A stretch of DNA of 35,878 nt, taken from Bacteroidales bacterium. Lineage in GTDB: Bacteria; Bacteroidota; Bacteroidia; Bacteroidales; UBA932. Of the stretch, positions 8,683 through 16,743 are shown piece after piece. The notes beneath the pieces are model-generated. The model saw nothing but the letters and a program-made list of their open reading frames with translations, was not told the DNA's origin and made no database searches. How positions within the stretch are numbered: position 1 is the stretch's first letter; each line of letters opens with the position of its first letter. The position numbers and the translations under genes were made by a program. The DNA lies in the NCBI GenBank assembly GCA_017471025.1, contig JAFUWX010000033.1:1-35878 (forward strand), in the 5' to 3' direction.

Positions 8683-8713
8683 TTTGCGCTGTGGGAAGAA
8701 TTGGCTATCTTTG
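8683..8713 (+). promoter_or_regulatory. Bacteroidetes-type promoter for the nuclease/gltX operon
   Basis: TTTG at 8683-8686, a 19-base spacer, then TATCTTTG at 8706-8713. This is the canonical -33/-7 pair for the phylum's primary sigma factor, 23 bases before the nuclease ATG at 8737. It implies that the genes from the nuclease onward are transcribed independently of the regulator upstream. Confidence 0.7.
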
Positions 8714-8736
8714 TACGATTTCCCCTACCGTGAAAG

Positions 8737-10599
8737 ATGAAGGATTCCAAGCATACCTTTTTTGCGGCCCTGGCAGCGGCCCTGCTGCTGGCCGGCGCCT
8801 GCACGTCTCCGACCGGAGAGCCCCTGTCCGGCAGCCAGGACCCGGTGCGCCCTGTCGTTTCCGATGACCCGGCCGCCCCGTCCCGCGACCCGCAGCCCTC
8901 GGATGACCCCGGACGGCCTTCCGACGACCCGCAGCCGGACGCCTCATACCGTGGCCTGATCGAAGGCCTCGAAGCGGATATGGCCATCCTCCAGCGCCTG
9001 GTGGAAGCCTATGAACGCGATATCCCCGTCGCCTCCGTCGAGGGTGAAGACGGGCTCTATTCCCTGTTTGTCGGACAGGACCGCTACGAAATCGCCTGCG
9101 ACTACAACGAGCAGGGCGTCCCCGCTTTCGGTGCGATGTCTGCCCCGGGCGGATTCTGCTGGACGGCGGAGGGAGAAAGCCTTGCCGACGACGCCTATGT
9201 GACCTCCGGCATCCCGGCCTTGCGTGTCCTGGACGGCCGCTGGCAGGTGGCCTGGGGCGACGGCGCCTGGAAAAGCCTGGGTGAAGCCGCTCCCGCAGCC
9301 CAGCTCAGCGACATCTTCCTGTTCTCCGGCCTGACCCAGTCCGCTTCCGCCGTGACCATCTCCTTTGCCGACGGGACCTCCGTCACGCTGGTGAAAGAAG
9401 AAGGCGAAGATCCGCCCCAGCCCGCAGGCCTGACCGCTACGGTGACCACCGGCTCGGCCAGCTCCCTGACGGTATCTTCCGCCGTGCTGAGCGCTTCGTA
9501 CAGTGTAGCCACCACGGCCCCGCGTGAAGTAGGCTTTGAATGGGGCACCACTTCGGGCAACCTGGACCGGACCCTGCAGTCGCCGGATATCTGCACCGGC
9601 ACCTCCGGATCCTTCCGGGCCACCCTGGAAGGCCTGGGCGATGGAAAGACCTATTACTACCGGGCCTATGTCGTCCTGCAGCGCGACAGCGAGATCAAAT
9701 ACTTCTATGGCCCCGTCCGCAGTTTTACGACCCAGACCCAGCAGGACAAGCCCCAGGGCTCGCAGGCCGGCTGGTTCGAGCTCCCGGTGATGAACATCGC
9801 CAAGAGCGGAAGCTATATGTACAACAGCCAGGATCCTACGCAGTATTATGCCTATCACCTGTGCGCCGGCGGCGAGCGCGGCCCTTCCGGGCGGACCGCC
9901 CGCAACTATACCGTCTGCTACAGCGAGCGTTACCATTGTCCGCTCTGGGTGGCGGCACCGCTACACAGCATGTACAAAGGCGGTTCCGGCCGTTCCGAGG
10001 CCTATGGCGAGGACCCGGACATCCCCTATGACAGCCAGTGGCACAGCAAGTCCAACGCCAGCGGCTTCAACAAGGGGCACATGCTGGGCTCCGCGGACCG
10101 TTCCATCTCCACGGCCACCAACCGGCAGGTCTATTATTACCCCAACATCGCCCCGCAGCTCAGTGCCGGCTTCAATACCAGTGGCGGCGGCTGGAATACC
10201 CTCGAAGACTATGTGGACGGCCAGGTGTGCTCCGACACCCTCTACGCCGTCATCGGCTGCTATTTCGACAAATTTACCGACGGCTACGGCAACACGGTCA
10301 GCCCCCGGGTACTGAATGGCTGGAGTCGCACCGACGTGGCCATGCCGACCATGTTCTACTATGTCCTCCTGCGCACCAAGAGCGGATCGTCCCGCAAGGC
10401 GGTGACCGCCTGCTCCGCCTCCGAGCTCCAGTGCGTGGCCTTCGTGCGCAGCCACACCAACGACCTCAAGGGACAGAAGGTGACCTCGCGCGAAATGATG
10501 AGCGTCTCCGACCTGGAGAAGATCACGGGCGTGACCTACTTCCCGAATGTCCCGAATGCCCCGAAAACAACCTATAATCCCTCAGACTGGGATCTGTAA
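8737..10599 (+). CDS. Secreted lipoprotein DNA/RNA non-specific endonuclease (NUC family) with DUF4988-like and fibronectin-like domains
   Basis: Exported lipoprotein nuclease of 620 residues. The signal peptide ends in LAGAC (Cys22), followed by a Pro/Asp-rich linker to about residue 70. A region at about 70-225 resembles the DUF4988/PL29 N-terminal module (a short coiled coil, then FCWTAEGESL and WQVAWGDGAWKSLG). A fibronectin-like domain spans about 230-335, ending in FTTQ. The C-terminal 280 residues match the beta-beta-alpha metal nuclease fold: GFNKGHM carries the catalytic His448 (Lys replaces the usual Arg of the RGH motif), and IAPQ..GFN...W..LE carries the metal-ligand Asn480 and Glu490. 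It should cut DNA and RNA outside the inner membrane, for scavenging or defence. It sits 9 bases before gltX, an odd partner. Confidence 0.88.
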   Translation: MKDSKHTFFAALAAALLLAGACTSPTGEPLSGSQDPVRPVVSDDPAAPSRDPQPSDDPGRPSDDPQPDASYRGLIEGLEADMAILQRLVEAYERDIPVASVEGEDGLYSLFVGQDRYEIACDYNEQGVPAFGAMSAPGGFCWTAEGESLADDAYVTSGIPALRVLDGRWQVAWGDGAWKSLGEAAPAAQLSDIFLFSGLTQSASAVTISFADGTSVTLVKEEGEDPPQPAGLTATVTTGSASSLTVSSAVLSASYSVATTAPREVGFEWGTTSGNLDRTLQSPDICTGTSGSFRATLEGLGDGKTYYYRAYVVLQRDSEIKYFYGPVRSFTTQTQQDKPQGSQAGWFELPVMNIAKSGSYMYNSQDPTQYYAYHLCAGGERGPSGRTARNYTVCYSERYHCPLWVAAPLHSMYKGGSGRSEAYGEDPDIPYDSQWHSKSNASGFNKGHMLGSADRSISTATNRQVYYYPNIAPQLSAGFNTSGGGWNTLEDYVDGQVCSDTLYAVIGCYFDKFTDGYGNTVSPRVLNGWSRTDVAMPTMFYYVLLRTKSGSSRKAVTACSASELQCVAFVRSHTNDLKGQKVTSREMMSVSDLEKITGVTYFPNVPNAPKTTYNPSDWDL

Positions 10600-10608
10600 A
10601 ACAAAAAT

Positions 10609-12357
10609 ATGACCAGAAGAACACGCGTGAGATTTGCTCCGTCTCCGACCGGCCCCCTGCACATGGGCGGCGTGCGGACGGCGCTGTACAACTACCTCTA
10701 TGCCAAGCAGCACGGAGGCGATTTCATCATCCGTATCGAAGATACCGATTCGCACCGCTTCGTGCCTGGCGCCGAGCAATACATCATCGAGGCCCTGAAC
10801 TGGTGCGGCATCATTCCGGACGAAGGTGTCGATGAGAACGGCAAGGTGGTCGAGACGGCTTCCCCGAAGCATCCCCATGCCCCTTACCGCCAGAGCCAGC
10901 GCAAGCCGATCTACCGGCAGTATGCCGAGCAGCTGGTGGCATCCGGCCATGCCTATTACGCCTTCGACACGGCGGCTGAACTCGACGCGCGCCGCGCCGA
11001 GGCCGAAGCGGCCGGACAGACCTTCATCTACAACCAGAAAACCCGCCGCGAGCTGCGCAACTCGCTGACGCTCAGTCCGGAAGAGACCCAGCGCCTGCTT
11101 GCCGACACCACCGACTGGACCATCCGCTTCAAGATGCCGGAGGACACGGTCGTGGCGATGGACGACCTCATCCGCGGCCATATCGAAGTCAATACCGACA
11201 CCCTGGACGACAAGGTGCTCTGGAAGCGGGCCGACGAACTGCCGACCTACCACCTGGCCAACATCGTGGACGACCACCTGATGGAAATCACCGAGGTCAT
11301 CCGCGGCGAAGAATGGCTGCCGTCCCTGCCGCTGCACTATCTGCTGTATGCGGCCTTCGGCTGGACAGAAACCCAGCCGCGCTTCGCCCACCTGTCCCTG
11401 CTGCTCAAACCCGACGGCAAGGGCAAGCTCAGCAAGCGCGACGGCGACAAACTCGGCTTCCCCGTGTTCCCGCTCAAATGGGTCAATGCCGCCGGCGAAG
11501 TGTCCCGGGGCTATCGCGAAGACGGCTATTTCCCGGAGGCCTTCGTCAACCTGCTGGCCTTCCTGGGCTGGAATCCGGGTGACGAAAGGGAAATGTTCAC
11601 CATCGAAGAACTGGTCCCCGCCTTCTCCCTGGAGCGCATCGTCAAGTCTGGCGCCCGCTTCAACCCGGAAAAAGCCCGCTGGTACAACAAGGAATACCTG
11701 CGTCTGAAGACCGACGAGGAGCTCACCGACCTCTTTATCCCCATTTTGGAAAGTCATGGTATCCAGGTGGTTACCTGTCCGAAGTGCGCCCTCACGGCCG
11801 GCTGCGAATTCGCCGGTTTCGGTGCGGATTTCCGCAACCATGTCTTTACCCGCGAATATGTAGAGGCTGTGGTCCGGCTGGTCAAGGAGCGCGCCACCTT
11901 CGTCGCCGACTTCTGGACGGTGGCTTCCTACCTTTTCGTCGCCCCGAAAGAATTCGAGGCCTTCGGCATCAAGGCCGGCGCCGCCGTGGAGCAGAAACCG
12001 GCGGACCCGCGCCGAGCTCCCGATCCGCGGGCGAAGGTCTATGACGACAGCCTGACGGCTCCCTTCCTGGCGAAGGATGTCGATAAATTCTGGAAAGAGG
12101 AGAATGACAGCCTGGCCCTGCAGGCGGCCGCCTATCTGGCCGGTGAATACAAGGGCGCGATGGACAAAGCCAGCGTCGAGACGGCCCTGGAGGACTATAT
12201 CAAGGGTCATGAATGGCCCATGGGCAAGGTGATGAACTGCCTGCGGCTGGCCCTCGCCGGGGCATCCAGCGGCCTGGGCATCGCCGACATCGTTTCCTTT
12301 ATCGGCCGGGCGGAACTTGCCGCCCGTATGGATTATATTAAAACCAGACTCGCATGA
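10609..12357 (+). CDS. gltX: Glutamyl-tRNA synthetase with a cysteine-bearing insertion
   Basis: Charges tRNA-Glu with glutamate in the cytoplasm. The class I signatures are clear: the HIGH-type motif reads HMGG (residues 18-21) after RFAPSPTGPL, and the KMSKS-type loop is KLSKR (273-277). The Rossmann core also shows IRIEDTDSHRF and the WTIRFKMP stretch. At 582 residues it is longer than the roughly 470-510 usual for bacteria. Much of the excess lies in the C-terminal anticodon-binding region: a segment with CPKC and another Cys (residues 390, 393, 399), and a Pro/Arg-rich stretch around 460-475. Whether this binds zinc is not known. Coupled to rpiB by an ATGA overlap. Confidence 0.95.
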   Translation: MTRRTRVRFAPSPTGPLHMGGVRTALYNYLYAKQHGGDFIIRIEDTDSHRFVPGAEQYIIEALNWCGIIPDEGVDENGKVVETASPKHPHAPYRQSQRKPIYRQYAEQLVASGHAYYAFDTAAELDARRAEAEAAGQTFIYNQKTRRELRNSLTLSPEETQRLLADTTDWTIRFKMPEDTVVAMDDLIRGHIEVNTDTLDDKVLWKRADELPTYHLANIVDDHLMEITEVIRGEEWLPSLPLHYLLYAAFGWTETQPRFAHLSLLLKPDGKGKLSKRDGDKLGFPVFPLKWVNAAGEVSRGYREDGYFPEAFVNLLAFLGWNPGDEREMFTIEELVPAFSLERIVKSGARFNPEKARWYNKEYLRLKTDEELTDLFIPILESHGIQVVTCPKCALTAGCEFAGFGADFRNHVFTREYVEAVVRLVKERATFVADFWTVASYLFVAPKEFEAFGIKAGAAVEQKPADPRRAPDPRAKVYDDSLTAPFLAKDVDKFWKEENDSLALQAAAYLAGEYKGAMDKASVETALEDYIKGHEWPMGKVMNCLRLALAGASSGLGIADIVSFIGRAELAARMDYIKTRLA

Positions 12358-12785
12358 AAATCGGAATCTGCAGCGACCACGCCGGCTTTGCCTATAAGGG
12401 CAAACTGATCGCCTGGCTACGGGCGAAAGGCTATGAGATGGTGGACTTCGGCACCGACTCCGAAGTAAGTATGGATTACAGCGACGTCGCCCATCCGCTG
12501 GCCCAGGCCGTCGAGCAGGGCCGGGTGGATGTCGGCATCGCCCTCTGCGGCACCGGAAACGACATGGCGATGACCCTGAACAAGCACCGCGGCATCCGGG
12601 CCGGCCTGGCCTGGTCTTCGGAAATCGGCCGCCTGGTCAAAGCCCATAACAACGCCAACGTCCTGGTGATGCCCGCCCGCTTCATTTCCTATCGCATGGC
12701 CCAGCACATCGTGCAGACCTGGCTGGAGACCGCCTTCGAAGGCGGCCGTCACCAGCGCCGCATCGACAAGATGGTATGTTTCTGA
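12354..12785 (+). CDS. rpiB: Ribose-5-phosphate isomerase B
   Basis: Interconverts ribose 5-phosphate and ribulose 5-phosphate in the non-oxidative pentose phosphate pathway. The 143 residues fit the RpiB/LacAB family: MKIGICSDHAGF at the N-terminus, a YSDVAHPLA segment, and the active-site Cys65 in ALCGTGNDMAM. The more common form of that loop is CGTGIG or CGSGIG; N and D at the last positions are a variation. The LVKAHNNANVLVMPAR motif is intact. It overlaps gltX by 4 bases (ATGA) and truB by 10 bases, so the three are co-translated. Related sugar-phosphate isomerases of the family cannot be fully excluded. Confidence 0.92.
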   Translation: MKIGICSDHAGFAYKGKLIAWLRAKGYEMVDFGTDSEVSMDYSDVAHPLAQAVEQGRVDVGIALCGTGNDMAMTLNKHRGIRAGLAWSSEIGRLVKAHNNANVLVMPARFISYRMAQHIVQTWLETAFEGGRHQRRIDKMVCF

Positions 12786-13621
12786 TACCGGACCGAACAG
12801 TCAAATGCCTTTCGGAGTCCATAGAAGACTATCCGGAAGGCATTGTCATTCCTATTGACAAGCCCTGGCGCTGGACCTCCGCCGACGTCATCCGCAAGGT
12901 CAAATACGCGGCTGTCCGGCATTTCCACAAAAAGAACCTCAAGGTGGGGCACGCCGGTACGCTGGACCCCCTGGCCACCGGCATCCTGCTGGTGTGCATC
13001 GGCCCTGCGACCCGGCAGGCCGAGACCTTGCAGAAGCACGACAAGGAATACATCGCCGACATCGTCTTCGGGGCCACGACCCCTTCCTATGACCTGGAAA
13101 AAGAGATCGACCGGCGTTATCCCTACGAGCAGATCGATGCGGAAGCGCTGCGCTCCGTCCTGCCGTCCTTCCTGGGCGAGCAGGAGCAGGTGGCGCCGCT
13201 GTTTTCCGCCAAGTCCGTCGATGGGGTGCGGGCCTATGAGATGGCCCGGCGGCTATACAAAAGCGGGGGAGACCTCGATGAAGCCGCCCTTTCCGCACTG
13301 ACCCGGCAGCGGATCGTGATTTCCGACCTGGAACTGCTGGCCTTCTATCCGGCCGGCACCGCCCCGCAGCCGGCCCTGCCGGCCGATGCCTCCGCCGCAT
13401 CGAGCCGCATCCATGTCGCCGAAGGCGGCCGGGACCTGCCGATGGCCCGGATCAGAATCGCCTGTTCCAAAGGTACTTACATCCGCGCTTTCGCCCGCGA
13501 CCTGGGGGAAGCGCTCGGCTCCGGGGCCCATCTGGGCGCCCTGCAGCGCAGCCGGAGCGGACAGTTCGCCATCGCCGATGCGCTGACCTTGGAGGAGACC
13601 ATCGCCCTCCTGCAGGCGTGA
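12776..13621 (+). CDS. truB: tRNA pseudouridine-55 synthase TruB
   Basis: Isomerises U55 in the T-loop of tRNAs to pseudouridine. The catalytic motif GHAGTLDPLATGIL gives Asp64 as nucleophile. Other TruB marks are IDKPWRWTS near residue 27, QVAPLFSAKSVDGVRAYEMAR, and CSKGTYIRAFARDLGEALG. Length 281 is normal. The start at 12776 gives about 25 residues before the conserved IDKP segment and overlaps the rpiB end by 10 bases. The stop codon lies only 2 bases from the stop of the convergent RND gene, leaving no room for a terminator between them. Confidence 0.95.
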   Translation: MFLIPDRTVKCLSESIEDYPEGIVIPIDKPWRWTSADVIRKVKYAAVRHFHKKNLKVGHAGTLDPLATGILLVCIGPATRQAETLQKHDKEYIADIVFGATTPSYDLEKEIDRRYPYEQIDAEALRSVLPSFLGEQEQVAPLFSAKSVDGVRAYEMARRLYKSGGDLDEAALSALTRQRIVISDLELLAFYPAGTAPQPALPADASAASSRIHVAEGGRDLPMARIRIACSKGTYIRAFARDLGEALGSGAHLGALQRSRSGQFAIADALTLEETIALLQA

Positions 13622-13623
13622 GC

Positions 13624-16600
13624 CTACGCTTTCTTGCACAGGAATACGGGCAGGTACATCAGTAGGGCGAATACGGAAAAGGCCATGCCGCTGATGGTGC
13701 CGACGGCAAAATCAAACCAGAATACCTCTTTGGGCCCATCCGACAGGAAGGGCAGCAGTCCGAGTATGGTCGAAAGGACCGTGAGCGAAATCGGGCCGAT
13801 TTTCTGCCGGAACGCCCGCAGGTAGCGTGCCGGGGTCGGCACCGGGGTCCGGCAGGCGCAGACCAGGTAGATGCCCGCGTTGACCGTCAGGCCGCAGAGC
13901 ATGACCAAGGCTGCGAATCCGCCCCTGTCAAAGGTGAAATCGCTCAGCCCGAAGGTCAGGAACAAGCCCAGGAAAGACACCGGAATCATCAGGATGACCG
14001 CCAGCGGGGCGCGCAGCGATTCGAAGGCGATGGTCAGCATGACCCAGATGACGGCGACGATCAGCAGGATCAGCCACAGATACCGCGCCTCGGCCTCCGG
14101 GGACCAGAATCCCGAGGGGGCTTCAGCCTTGTAACCGACCGGCAGCACGTCCTGGTTCAGCCAGTTGACCGTATCCTCGGCCAGTTTGCGCGACAGCTGC
14201 CAGCTCCCGATGAAATCATAGCAGACCCGCAAGGTATAGGACTGGTTGTCCCGGTAGATATCGATGCCGCTGCGCTGTTTCTCGATGTCTCCGATGCCCG
14301 AGAGGGTGATGGCCGTGCTGTCCACGGGAATCGGGACGCTGCGCACATGCCAGAGGTCGAAGCGGTCCGCGTCCGAGGAGTGGATGGTGACGGGCACACG
14401 CACGCCGCCTTCCGCCGGAAGGTCCAGATTCGAGGTGAAAAGCCGCTGGGAAAGGGCCTGGTAATAGGTCTCCGGACGCACGCCCGAGGCGGCCAGCGCC
14501 TCCCGGTCATAGTGGACATGCAACTCCGTGTCCGGCCGTCCCCACCAGCTGCCGCTCCGGATTTCCGGTCCGCTGACCCGGCGGTTCTCCGCCAGATGCG
14601 CCACCAGCTGCTGCGCATAACCCTGCAGCTGCTCGTAGTTGTATCCATGCAGGGTGATCTGGTCGCTCTTGTGGTCCGTGACGATGTTGTTGTTGAAATA
14701 CTGGTCGTTCACGCCGCTGATGCTCCAGTTCGCGCCGCCGTAGCTGATGGCTGCCGCCGTGACCTCCGACTTGAGGCGGGCCGGGAAGGCGGTATCCTCG
14801 AACTCCGGTTTGAAACGCACTGTGACCTCGCCGTCGGAGCGGCTGCGTATCTGCGTGGTAAACGATTCTATTTCAGGGAATTGAGATAGGAAATTCTCCA
14901 TCTCCAACATCACGTCGTTGAGCTGCGCCACGGTGCAGCCCTCCGGCATGCCGGCCCGGATGCTCAAGATCGTCCGGTCGGGCTCCCGGTAGAAATTGGC
15001 CCGGTCCAGGCTCCGGTGGAAAAGCCCCGAGAGCGAGCCCAGGACCTTGTCGATGCTGCTCCGGTGGGCGGCATAAGGCTCCCATCGGACGAGGCGCGCC
15101 GTCAGGGAATCGTCATCCCGCCCCAGCGAAGAGGCCTGCGGCAACAGATAGAGGGGCAGGCCGAAGGCGGTCAGCAGGACCAGCACCCAGAGCCAGCGGT
15201 GACGCGTCCCCCAGGCAATCAGCCGCCGGTAGCCCCGGTAGAAGCGCACCCGGCTCCGGCGCGGACGGTGTGCAGCCTGCTGCGCATCGTCGCCCAGCAC
15301 GTCCACGAGAGCCGGTACCAGCAGACCGCTGACGGCCAGCGAGACCGACAGGTTGACGACGATCACCGCCATGAAATCCGTCAGGTTGAGCCGTTCCTGC
15401 TGCGGCAGAAGCAGCACCAGCAGCAGGGCGGCCAGCGTCGTCAGCACGGCATAGACGATGGACGGGAAGGCCCCGTAATCGTGATATTTGCCATAATGGT
15501 CGGTCATCAGGATCGAGGTGTCGATGATGATGCCCAGCGATACGGTGATGCCGGCCAGGGTATAGATATGGATCGGCAGACCCAGCAGCCTGTACAGTCC
15601 CAGCGCCATCAGCAGGCTGGCCGCGAGCGAAAGCATCAGGATCAGCATCTTCCGCCAGGAGCGGCTCACCAGCAGCGAGAACAGCAGCAGGATCAGCAGG
15701 CACAGGCCGGTACGCAGTAGGATTTTCTGGAGTTCGTCCGCAATATACTCGGAAGAATCGTAGCTCAGTTCGGCCGTGATGTCGGCCGGGAATACCTGCC
15801 CTTGCAGCTGCGCCATCTCCTGCCGCAGCGCCCTGGCTGAGACGAGGAGGTTGGCCCGGGGCGAGAGGTCGGCTACGAGGGTGACGGTGTTGAGTCCGTT
15901 CAGCCGGAAATATGACTGTGGCGGGCGTTCCCGGTAATGGAAGGTGGCCAGTTCGCCCAGCGGGACGAGCCGCTGTCCCCTGATGCTGTCGGCCTGCATG
16001 CCGCGTACGGGAACGGGAATGTCGTAAAAGGACGGCGGCTCCTGCGCGTCCCCGGTCTGCAGCAGGACCGCATGCAGTCGTCCGTCTTCCTCCCACAGGC
16101 CCGCGATTTCGCTGCGCCGCGCCGTGCGGACCGCCTCGGTGATGTCGTCCCCGGTGACGCCGAGGGCCGCCGCCTTGTCGGCATCGTAAGTGATTTCCCA
16201 TTCGTAGGGCGTATCGCCCGATATGCTGACGCTTTCCACCCCGGGAATCCCCGAGAGGGGATAGGTCAGATGCCGCCGGGCGAATTCGGCGATGGCGCTG
16301 GCCGGGCGGGGGCTGCGCAGGCGCCAGACCAGTTGTCCGCCGCGTTCCCCGGAACCGCCGGCCGTCAGGTAGGGATAACCTGTCCCCGGCGGCAGGCTCG
16401 GCCAGAGGGAGGCAAGCCGGGTGGATGCTTCGAAGCGGGCCTGCTGCAGGTCGGCCCGCCGGTCGAGTTCGAGGGTGATGGCGGCACTGCCGCGATATGA
16501 GGTCGAAGAAATGTTTTTGCAGGCCGGCATGACGGACAGGGCGGCTTCCAGGCGGGAGGTCACTTCGGCCTCCATGACCGCCGGGGCGGCGTCCGGAAGG

Positions 16601-16743
16601 GTCACCCATACCTGGAGCATCTGCCGGTGGGGGATAGGCGTATAGCTCAGTTGCAGGCCTCGGGCGCCCAGCAGCCCGAGGACAGACAGGGCGACGGTCA
16701 CCAGGATGACCGTAAAAGGTGAGTATGCGCGGCCTTTCGCCAT
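13624..16743 (-). CDS. RND-family efflux permease, second of two tandem pumps
   Basis: Inner-membrane proton-driven pump of 1,039 residues, the AcrB-like size. It has a first transmembrane helix after MAKGRAYSPFTVILVTV, a large periplasmic pore domain, a central block of helices, a second periplasmic domain and a terminal helix block ending in LPVFLCKKA. In the fourth-helix region the proton-relay pair of AcrB (Asp407-Asp408) appears as Asp408-Thr409 (GIIIDTSILMTDHY), so the second Asp is lost. A much longer open frame exists upstream, but I start at ATG 16743, which overlaps the stop of the first pump by one base (TGATG) and gives a proper RND N-terminus. Likely forms a hetero- or alternative pump with the adjacent RND, MFP and TolC-like proteins. 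Substrate unknown. Confidence 0.9.
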   Translation of the reverse strand: MAKGRAYSPFTVILVTVALSVLGLLGARGLQLSYTPIPHRQMLQVWVTLPDAAPAVMEAEVTSRLEAALSVMPACKNISSTSYRGSAAITLELDRRADLQQARFEASTRLASLWPSLPPGTGYPYLTAGGSGERGGQLVWRLRSPRPASAIAEFARRHLTYPLSGIPGVESVSISGDTPYEWEITYDADKAAALGVTGDDITEAVRTARRSEIAGLWEEDGRLHAVLLQTGDAQEPPSFYDIPVPVRGMQADSIRGQRLVPLGELATFHYRERPPQSYFRLNGLNTVTLVADLSPRANLLVSARALRQEMAQLQGQVFPADITAELSYDSSEYIADELQKILLRTGLCLLILLLFSLLVSRSWRKMLILMLSLAASLLMALGLYRLLGLPIHIYTLAGITVSLGIIIDTSILMTDHYGKYHDYGAFPSIVYAVLTTLAALLLVLLLPQQERLNLTDFMAVIVVNLSVSLAVSGLLVPALVDVLGDDAQQAAHRPRRSRVRFYRGYRRLIAWGTRHRWLWVLVLLTAFGLPLYLLPQASSLGRDDDSLTARLVRWEPYAAHRSSIDKVLGSLSGLFHRSLDRANFYREPDRTILSIRAGMPEGCTVAQLNDVMLEMENFLSQFPEIESFTTQIRSRSDGEVTVRFKPEFEDTAFPARLKSEVTAAAISYGGANWSISGVNDQYFNNNIVTDHKSDQITLHGYNYEQLQGYAQQLVAHLAENRRVSGPEIRSGSWWGRPDTELHVHYDREALAASGVRPETYYQALSQRLFTSNLDLPAEGGVRVPVTIHSSDADRFDLWHVRSVPIPVDSTAITLSGIGDIEKQRSGIDIYRDNQSYTLRVCYDFIGSWQLSRKLAEDTVNWLNQDVLPVGYKAEAPSGFWSPEAEARYLWLILLIVAVIWVMLTIAFESLRAPLAVILMIPVSFLGLFLTFGLSDFTFDRGGFAALVMLCGLTVNAGIYLVCACRTPVPTPARYLRAFRQKIGPISLTVLSTILGLLPFLSDGPKEVFWFDFAVGTISGMAFSVFALLMYLPVFLCKKA

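Noticed and set aside
10582-12210. Minus-strand open frame of 542 codons opposite gltX
   Set aside because: gltX is unmistakable on the plus strand; the antisense translation shows only composition-driven repeats.
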